In this document: positions 58,398 through 64,000 of the stretch, in pieces
Layout of the letters: each line of letters begins with the position of its first letter
Position numbering within the stretch: the first letter of the stretch is position 1
Source: Dyadobacter sp.
Lineage (GTDB): Bacteria; Bacteroidota; Bacteroidia; Cytophagales; Spirosomataceae
Length of the DNA stretch: 64,000 nucleotides
Assembly (NCBI RefSeq): GCF_017744695.1
Contig: NZ_JAGIAS010000004.1
Coordinates: 393,303 to 457,302, forward strand
Direction of reading: 5' to 3'
Made by a program: the position numbers and the translations under genes
Notes under the pieces: generated by a model
What the model saw: only the letters and a program-made list of their open reading frames with translations
What the model was told of the DNA's origin: nothing
Database searches by the model: none

Positions 58398-60302
58398 ATG
58401 AAATTCTTCTCAAATCTGTTACCCGGTCCGGCCGTTTCCGCATTTGGCTGGACGCTTATCCACTCGATCTGGCAGGGAACACTGCTGATGCTGGTCGCTG
58501 TCGCCGCATTCTATTTTTTGAGAAAAAAATCTGCCAATACGCGCTACCTCGCGGGTGTCGGCTTCCTTTTCGCACAAGTTGTCGCCTCTGTTGGAACATT
58601 CATTTATTACTATCCTAAAACCACCAGCGCGGTTTCCAATGTAAAGGCCCTGGCGCGCTACACCGCATTATCCGCATCCCGCACATGGGCGGAAGTCTCC
58701 CGGGACCTGCCCCTCACATTTAAAGTGCAAATGTGGCTCACCGCCCATTTACACGAGCTCGTCATTTGCTGGCTCATCGGCTCCGGCATTCTTTTGCTGC
58801 GTTTCGCCGGCGGCTGGATATTCACGGAAAGGCTGCGTATTAATGCCAAAATCGTCATGGACAAAGAGTGGCGGGCAAGGTTTGGCGTGATCATTGCCAA
58901 AATGAATATTTCCAAAGCCGTGGAGTTCCGTGAAACCGCAAAAGTACTCACACCCATGGTGATAGGCACATTCAGCCCGGTAGTACTGATCCCGATCGGC
59001 TTGCTGTCCGGGTTTTCCACAGCACAGGTCGAAGCTATCCTCGCACATGAGCTGGCGCATATCCGCAGGAACGATTACCTGATCAATATGCTGCAATCGT
59101 TCGTGGAGGTTATCTTTTTCTTCCATCCTGCGATCTGGTGGCTGTCCGAAAAAGTGCGCGCCGAACGAGAGCATTGCTGCGACGACATCGCGCTGGCCGT
59201 TTGCGGCGACAAAATGTCCCTCGCCCATGCCCTGGTGAAAGTGGCCGAGTGGCAGGCAACCCCGGGATTGGCTATGACTTTTGCTTCCAAAAAACCATTG
59301 TTACTACACCGTGTACAACGTGTTTTAGGTTTAAATCCCAAACCCGTCCGCACATTTTCGAGCCTTCCGGCGATGATTTTTGCAATTGGGCTGGTAATTG
59401 GTATTTCGGCATACGCTGTGGCACAAAAGGTTGAAAAGGATAAGGAAAGAAAAGCCGCCAAGCACATGACCATTAAAAAACGGAAACCTGCGAAAACGGA
59501 TATCCACGCAGAGCATGAAATGGAGGAAATGGCGGAAGTAACTGTTGATGAAGGTATTCTCGAAAATATAGAAGCGGATTTGGCTCACGTAGAGATTGAT
59601 ATTGAAGCCCCTGAGCCCGACTTCGGACAAACCGGTAATGACACTCTGGACAAAAAGCTGTGGGATCTTAGCCACAAGATCAGGGCAATGGAGGATGATT
59701 TGAAACCTTATCATGCAAGATTGCAGGAGTTGCATCGCGAAAGAGAAAAATACCTGTTCGAAGTAGAGCGGTTTCAACGCGAGATCGAGAAAATTGAATG
59801 GAAAAAACGCCGTGCAGAGGAACTGAGATCCGATTTGATGGAAAAGAGATCTGTCATTTTCAATCAGGATGGCAAGGAATCGAAACTCAGCGACGCAGAA
59901 TTGGACAAGCAGTTAGCCGATTTTGAGCAGCAGATCAAGGCCCAGGAACAGGTTATTTCAGATCTCAACAATCAGATTTCCAATACCACAAAAGAAGTTT
60001 TAAAGGCCGAAGAGCCTGAACGGAAAATCCAAAGGGAAATTGAAGAGGTGAATTATAAAATCAGCGAGCTGGGTATGAACATTGGGCGGGAAAACGCGAT
60101 GTATATGAAAATGCGCGGTCTCGAAGAGCCTCCGCGTGCACCGCGGGTTGCGCGTAGCGGGCGTATGCGACGTGCGGGAACTCCTCCTCCCCCACCCCCT
60201 GCCCCGGTAGCCGCGCCCGCGAAAGTGACTCCCGCTCTGCCCGCAAAACCGGCACCGGCAGCCAAACCACCGCTTCCTCCTAAAAAGGATCCGAAAGACT
60301 GA
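58398..60302 (+). CDS. M56-family (BlaR1-like) membrane metallopeptidase with coiled-coil and proline-rich tail
   Basis: A 634-residue protein. Membrane segments occupy about 15-80 and 118-140. The zinc peptidase motif is HELAH at 217-221, with the downstream AEREHCCDD at about 255-263. A fourth membrane segment lies at about 325-345 (MIFAIGLVIGISAYAVAQ). From about 410 to 560 it is strongly helical and charged (coiled coil), and the tail from about 595 is Pro/Ala/Lys-rich. Unlike BlaR1 it has no penicillin-binding sensor domain, so the signal is probably not a beta-lactam. It should cleave the BlaI-type repressor encoded just upstream. Confidence 0.9.
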   Translation: MKFFSNLLPGPAVSAFGWTLIHSIWQGTLLMLVAVAAFYFLRKKSANTRYLAGVGFLFAQVVASVGTFIYYYPKTTSAVSNVKALARYTALSASRTWAEVSRDLPLTFKVQMWLTAHLHELVICWLIGSGILLLRFAGGWIFTERLRINAKIVMDKEWRARFGVIIAKMNISKAVEFRETAKVLTPMVIGTFSPVVLIPIGLLSGFSTAQVEAILAHELAHIRRNDYLINMLQSFVEVIFFFHPAIWWLSEKVRAEREHCCDDIALAVCGDKMSLAHALVKVAEWQATPGLAMTFASKKPLLLHRVQRVLGLNPKPVRTFSSLPAMIFAIGLVIGISAYAVAQKVEKDKERKAAKHMTIKKRKPAKTDIHAEHEMEEMAEVTVDEGILENIEADLAHVEIDIEAPEPDFGQTGNDTLDKKLWDLSHKIRAMEDDLKPYHARLQELHREREKYLFEVERFQREIEKIEWKKRRAEELRSDLMEKRSVIFNQDGKESKLSDAELDKQLADFEQQIKAQEQVISDLNNQISNTTKEVLKAEEPERKIQREIEEVNYKISELGMNIGRENAMYMKMRGLEEPPRAPRVARSGRMRRAGTPPPPPPAPVAAPAKVTPALPAKPAPAAKPPLPPKKDPKD

Positions 60303-60305
60303 GCA

Positions 60306-60336
60306 AAAAGGGCAGCGACTGAATCGCTGCCCTTTT
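60306..60336. terminator. Bidirectional terminator after the M56 gene
   Basis: A 13-bp perfect stem AAAAGGGCAGCGA / TCGCTGCCCTTTT with a 5-nt loop serves the convergent M56 and ferredoxin-reductase genes. Confidence 0.9.
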
Positions 60337-60354
60337 CATTGTATAGAGAAATTC

Positions 60355-61431
60355 CTATTCTACTTCGATCACTACATCGTCGCTCATCGGGTGTGTCACG
60401 CACGTGAGAATAAATCCTTCATTAAGCTCCGCTTCCGAAAGCGCATCCTCTTCATCCATTTGTACTTTCCCGGATGTGCACCGGCCCATACACGCAGTAC
60501 ACATACCGGCCTGACACGAATAGGGCAGATCGATATCCATATTCAACGCCGCTTCCAGCACCGTTTCATGCGGCTTTACGGGCAATTTATATTCAGTACC
60601 TTCATAAAACAACGTGATTTCACGCGTTTTGGGAGAATCGTCGTCCTCTGCTTCCGGTTCTACCGTCACCTCGCCCGGCTTCACAGACGTAGCCGTGGCA
60701 AAGCTCTCCTTCCGGATCTTGCCCTCGGACACCGCCAGGATCGAAAGTGCGCGATGCGCTTCTTCCATCATATCTTCCGGGCCGCACAGGAAGTATTCCG
60801 CCTCTTTTTTGTCCAATGTTGGAAGCTTTTCGATAATTTTCAGCACGTGGCTTTTATTCAACCGTCCGGTTTCGCCTTCCCAGCCTTCGCTAGGCTGGCT
60901 TAATGTATGTACGACGGTAAAACGATTCCCGTATTTGCGCTCCAGAGCCGCAATTTTGTCCTTGAAAATAATGCTGTCCTCTCTCCGACTACCGTAAATC
61001 AGAAAAACTTCGCTTTCCGGTTCCACCATCAGAACGGATTTCAAAATCGAAAACAACGGAGTAATACCGCTTCCCGCACCAATAAATACTACCTGGCGTG
61101 TTTGGTCATCGGCTTGTTTGGGAAAGAAATGGCCCATCGGCTCCAGTGCTTCCAGCACATCCCCTTCTTTTATCGTGTCGAGCAGGAGGTTAGAGGCATA
61201 ACCACCCGGTACCCGCTTAATGGTAATCGCCAGGGAAACGTCCGTGTAAGGCGAACTCGACATCGAGTACGACCTTCGGATCTTTTTATCTTCAAAAGGC
61301 AGCAACAACGTCAGGAACTGCCCCGGTCGATATTGAACTACTTCATTAATCGGGTGCCAGAAATGGATAGTCGCAGCTTCCTCCGTTTCTTTCTCTATCT
61401 CTTTTACTTTTAAAAAATAGTATTTGCTCAT
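60355..61431 (-). CDS. PaaE-like NAD(P)H reductase with C-terminal 2Fe-2S ferredoxin
   Basis: A 358-residue flavoprotein. An FAD-binding barrel (KIRRSYSMSSSPYTDVSLAI) is followed by a nucleotide-binding domain (QVVFIGAGSGITPLFSILKS, EYFLCGPEDMMEEAHRAL). An Asp/Glu-rich linker leads to a plant-type 2Fe-2S domain with cysteines in YSCQAGMCTACMGRCTSGKV and one more near the end (FILTCVTHP). It supplies electrons to an oxygenase or similar partner; in phenylacetate catabolism this partner is PaaABCD, none of which is in the window. The true partner is therefore unknown. Confidence 0.92.
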   Translation of the reverse strand: MSKYYFLKVKEIEKETEEAATIHFWHPINEVVQYRPGQFLTLLLPFEDKKIRRSYSMSSSPYTDVSLAITIKRVPGGYASNLLLDTIKEGDVLEALEPMGHFFPKQADDQTRQVVFIGAGSGITPLFSILKSVLMVEPESEVFLIYGSRREDSIIFKDKIAALERKYGNRFTVVHTLSQPSEGWEGETGRLNKSHVLKIIEKLPTLDKKEAEYFLCGPEDMMEEAHRALSILAVSEGKIRKESFATATSVKPGEVTVEPEAEDDDSPKTREITLFYEGTEYKLPVKPHETVLEAALNMDIDLPYSCQAGMCTACMGRCTSGKVQMDEEDALSEAELNEGFILTCVTHPMSDDVVIEVE

Positions 61432-61435
61432 TGTT

Positions 61436-61470
61436 TGGCTGTAAGCTTTAAGCGGTAGGCCCTAGGCTTA
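61436..61470. repeat. Degenerate heptamer tandem array
   Basis: Five 7-bp units TGGCTGT, AAGCTTT, AAGCGGT, AGGCCCT and AGGCTTA in strict register, just upstream of the reductase gene. On the other strand they read like the AGCCTA units at 61-95. Confidence 0.65.
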
Positions 61471-61512
61471 TTTATTCAAAAAAAGGTGTGCTATTGCAAT
61501 GTAAAACAACAC

Positions 61513-61545
61513 AAAAGCCTCACAGGTAACACCCATGAGGCTTTT
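61513..61545 (-). terminator. Terminator after the aminotransferase gene
   Basis: A 10-bp perfect stem AAAAGCCTCA / TGAGGCTTTT with a 13-nt loop, 18 bases after the aminotransferase stop. Confidence 0.85.
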
Positions 61546-61562
61546 ATGATTTCATTTTGATG

Positions 61563-62780
61563 TTATTTCAAAGTCGCAACCGCGTCTTTAATGCGTTTTA
61601 CCGCTTCTTCCAGTGCTTCATCAGCAGCGGCGGTCGAGATACGAATGCAGTTTGGCGCTCCGAAACCCGAACCTGCTACGGTCGAAACATAAGATTTGTT
61701 CAAAAGCCAGTTGGCAAAATCATCGGAATCTTTGATCAGCGTTTCACCATCCGATTTCCCGAAGTAATAGCTCACATCCGGGAATGCATAGAAGGCGCCT
61801 TGCGGTACATTCACTTTGAAACCCGGAATCTCTTTCAGCAAGCCCACCACCAGGTCACGACGACGGTGGTATGCCTTCGCCATTTCGATAGAAGGCTCTT
61901 TCGGGCCGTTGAATGCAGCAGTCGCCGCTTTCTGCGCGATCGAGTTCGTTCCCGAAGTTACCTGGCCTTGCAGTTTTTCAACACCGTCCGCGATCCATTT
62001 GGCCGCCGCGATGAAGCCGATCCGCCAGCCTGTCATCGCATAACCTTTCGCAACACCGTTTACAGTAATCACGCGGTCTTTCAATGCTGGGATGGAACCG
62101 ATACTGAAATGCCCTTCTTCGGTAAAGTTGATGTATTCATAGATTTCGTCAGCCAGCACGTAAACACCTTCGTGTTTTTCGAGTACTGCCGCGATTTCTC
62201 TCAATTCTTTTTCTGAGTAAACAGCGCCCGTCGGGTTGTTCGGCGAAGCGTACATCACCACTTTCGTACGTGGCGTGATGGCTGCCTCCAATTGAGCAGC
62301 TGTTACTTTGAAATCGTTTTCGAAAGCACCGTCGATAATTACGGATTTACCTTCGGCCAGTTTCACCATTTCGGAATAGCTCACCCAGTAAGGTGCGAAG
62401 ATCACCACTTCGTCGCCCGGATTTACCAGAACCTGGACCACGTTCGCGAGTGAATGCTTGGCACCGGTCGAAACCACGATATTTTCAGGTTTCCAATCTA
62501 TATTATTGTCGCGCTTTAACTTATCAGCAATAGCCTTTCGCAGATCAGGGTAACCTGCTACGGGTGAGTAACCATGAAAACCATCGTCGATGGCTTTTTT
62601 AGCGGCCTCGCAAATGTGTGCGGGCGTCTTGAAGTCTGGCTCACCAACGCTCAGACTGATCACTTTGTGGCCTTGTGCGGCCAGTTCACGGGCCATTTTG
62701 GTCATCGCCAGCGTCGAAGATTCTTCGAGCGCGTTGATCCGGTCGGCCAACAACCGGGTTTGCTCTGCTACTGCGGACAT
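61563..62780 (-). CDS. aspC: Class I aspartate aminotransferase
   Basis: A PLP enzyme of 405 residues. SLSVGEPDFKTPAHICEAAK, the substrate loop YASPNNPTGAVYSEKEL and the PLP lysine Lys245 in TVNGVAKGYAMTGWRIGF are visible; Arg374-type ligation is in APNCIRIS. It belongs to the Igamma aspartate aminotransferase subgroup, which uses aspartate and sometimes prephenate or other acids. The exact substrate range is inference. It has its own promoter and terminator. Confidence 0.9.
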   Translation of the reverse strand: MSAVAEQTRLLADRINALEESSTLAMTKMARELAAQGHKVISLSVGEPDFKTPAHICEAAKKAIDDGFHGYSPVAGYPDLRKAIADKLKRDNNIDWKPENIVVSTGAKHSLANVVQVLVNPGDEVVIFAPYWVSYSEMVKLAEGKSVIIDGAFENDFKVTAAQLEAAITPRTKVVMYASPNNPTGAVYSEKELREIAAVLEKHEGVYVLADEIYEYINFTEEGHFSIGSIPALKDRVITVNGVAKGYAMTGWRIGFIAAAKWIADGVEKLQGQVTSGTNSIAQKAATAAFNGPKEPSIEMAKAYHRRRDLVVGLLKEIPGFKVNVPQGAFYAFPDVSYYFGKSDGETLIKDSDDFANWLLNKSYVSTVAGSGFGAPNCIRISTAAADEALEEAVKRIKDAVATLK

Positions 62781-62837
62781 TGCAATGTTTTAATTAAGTT
62801 AAAGAAGGTACTGCGAACTGTATCAACAAATTGCCCG

Positions 62838-62845
62838 CAAAGGTA
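62838..62845 (-). promoter_or_regulatory. -7 element of the aminotransferase promoter
   Basis: Minus-strand TACCTTTG, an exact TAnnTTTG match, 57 bases upstream of the aminotransferase start. The same octamer is used upstream of the dihydroorotase gene. Confidence 0.5.
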
Positions 62846-62962
62846 CGGCTTTTTTGGCAGTTGCATTGTATTATGTTAAGAAAGATTTATCGGCAACGCA
62901 TTAGTTAGCAGGCAGAGGGCTCTAATTGCTTGAAATGGCGCCACCAACAACGATATTTGTCC

Positions 62963-64000
62963 ATGGACACACCAATTACCATCGAAGAAATCATTTTCCT
63001 GGCCACCGTGCCGGAGGACCTGCGCCCGGCATTCCTGCGCGTCGCGAACGGCCTGCACGATCGTGCGGAATACCCGAGAGAGAAGGTATTCCTGATGCTC
63101 GTCAAAATGCTGAATGATCCAAAAAAGTATGCTTATTCCAAAAACAAGCTCACGAATCTGGCCAAAACGGTTTTCGATCTCAAAAAAGCAGGAACGGAAA
63201 TCACACTCACCGACGCCGGCAAAGAACTGATTTACAATGAAGAATCAGTACTGACCCTCGTAGAAAAAGAGCCTCAGGCAAAAAACACTTTCCATCTCCG
63301 CGAAGACAAGCTGGATTACGCTGTTTTCGGTAAAGAGCATATCGAAAAAGGCGCATTACTACAAATGGAAACGGCCGTTAGCTTACCCATATCGGTCGCT
63401 GGTGCATTAATGCCCGACGCACACCAGGGTTACGGATTACCGATCGGCGGCGTATTAGCCACGGAAGCCGATAAAGTAATCCCCTACGCCGTGGGTGTCG
63501 ACATTGCCTGCCGCATGTGTATGTCGGTATTCGATATTCCGACCGATTACCTCAAACGCGAGCCGCATTTCCTGAAAAAGATCCTGACTGAAAATACCAA
63601 ATTCGGCATGGGCGGGGAAACCGCGCGGAAATACGACGAAAGCATCATGGACCAGCCTGAATGGGAAGCCACCAAAACGATCCGTTCTTTGAAAGACAAG
63701 GCTTACCGGCAGCTAGGTACGTCCGGCACCGGCAATCATTTTGTAGAATGGGGCATCGTAGAAGTATTTGAAAATGATCCGCTTTTGAATTTACCGAAAG
63801 GCGAGTACCTCTCCCTGCTCTCGCATTCCGGCTCACGCGGCTTCGGAGGAACTGTCGCCAATTATTATTCCAAACTGGCCATGCAAAAAACGGTACTGCC
63901 CAAGCAGGCCGCGCATTTGGCGTGGCTGGATTTGAACACGGAAGAAGGCCAGGAATACTGGATCGCGATGAACCTTGCGGGCGAATATGCTTCGGCCAAT
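62963..64000 (+). CDS. rtcB: RtcB-family RNA ligase, 3' end cut by the window edge
   Basis: An open frame of 346 codons running off the window, so incomplete. It belongs to the RtcB RNA 3'-phosphate/5'-OH ligase family: MPDAHQGYGLPIGG (about 151-163), AVGVDIACRMCMSVF (176-190), LGTSGTGNHFVEWG (251-264) and LLSHSGSRGFGGT (285-297). The N-terminal 110 residues (TVPEDLRPAFLRVANGLHDR) form a domain not seen in E. coli RtcB. The metal motif reads GVDIACRM rather than the common GVDIGCG, marking a subfamily found in Bacteroidota. Repair or tRNA maturation is the likely role. Confidence 0.9.
   Translation, partial: MDTPITIEEIIFLATVPEDLRPAFLRVANGLHDRAEYPREKVFLMLVKMLNDPKKYAYSKNKLTNLAKTVFDLKKAGTEITLTDAGKELIYNEESVLTLVEKEPQAKNTFHLREDKLDYAVFGKEHIEKGALLQMETAVSLPISVAGALMPDAHQGYGLPIGGVLATEADKVIPYAVGVDIACRMCMSVFDIPTDYLKREPHFLKKILTENTKFGMGGETARKYDESIMDQPEWEATKTIRSLKDKAYRQLGTSGTGNHFVEWGIVEVFENDPLLNLPKGEYLSLLSHSGSRGFGGTVANYYSKLAMQKTVLPKQAAHLAWLDLNTEEGQEYWIAMNLAGEYASAN

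Noticed and set aside
58398-60302. True BlaR1 beta-lactam sensor
   Set aside because: The extracellular penicillin-binding domain with its SxxK motif is absent; the C-terminal half is coiled coil and proline-rich.
60355-61431. Phenylacetate catabolism gene paaE proper
   Set aside because: The domain order fits, but no other paa gene is nearby, so only a PaaE-like reductase can be claimed.
1-64000. tRNA, rRNA, prophage or insertion sequence
   Set aside because: No stretch read as a cloverleaf, rRNA, integrase or transposase; gaps are explained by promoters, terminators and short repeats. A covariance-model scan was not possible.

Overview
The window is a chromosomal segment of a gliding-type Bacteroidota, most likely order Cytophagales near Dyadobacter/Spirosoma. 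The evidence is a SusC/SusD pair with ECF sigma and FecR anti-sigma, type IX secretion and gliding genes (PorP/SprF, a CHU_C-tailed protein, GldJ, GldG), few Shine-Dalgarno sites, and recurrent TAnnTTTG -7 promoter elements. The genus is inference. No rRNA, tRNA, CRISPR array, phage or IS element was seen.

Layout. 1-11 kb (minus strand): branched-chain amino acid genes ilvD-ilvB-ilvN-ilvC-ilvA and leuC. A beta-barrel-like protein, an AraC regulator and a toxin-antitoxin pair lie between ilvA and leuC. Upstream of ilvD is a complete ribosome-mediated attenuator: a 17-codon leader peptide MKLTLIVPVLIIVTPQA, a 9-bp antiterminator and a competing terminator. 11-14 kb: murQ, an MDR oxidoreductase and a NIPSNAP protein. 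14-18 kb: divergent porP/sprF and a large type-B-CTD PKD protein. 18-27 kb: housekeeping genes (ruvB, a Nudix hydrolase, dihydroorotase, comF, gldJ, mfd, pnuC). 27-47 kb: accessory carbohydrate and electron-transfer region. ECF sigma, FecR, SusC and SusD are followed on the same strand by a DUF1549/DUF1553 cytochrome, a DUF1501 Tat lipoprotein, an L-rhamnose mutarotase, a DUF2231-cytochrome-LRR membrane protein and a Tat-targeted TIM-barrel epimerase. A second small cluster pairs a PVC-type CxxCH dehydrogenase-like protein with another exported TIM-barrel protein. 47-54 kb: yraN, a second toxin-antitoxin pair, lipB, a PolB-type exonuclease, RNase R and two unknown small genes. 54-64 kb: a DUF1080 protein, gldG, dnaN, a blaI-M56 pair with three matching operators, a PaaE-like reductase, an aspartate aminotransferase and a truncated rtcB.

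The most unusual structures are non-coding. (i) The ilv attenuator. (ii) Degenerate 10-bp tandem arrays arranged as inverted pairs at gene 3' ends; two of them contain the neighbouring gene's stop codon. (iii) Heptamer arrays at three or more sites. (iv) REP-like palindromes CCGTYGACTNNAGTCRACGG clustered between the DUF1501 and DUF1549 genes, with a further copy behind ilvC. The most interesting protein-level system is the SusCD/ECF-linked set of exported c-type cytochromes and sugar enzymes, otherwise typical of Planctomycetes and Verrucomicrobia, whose substrate is unknown.
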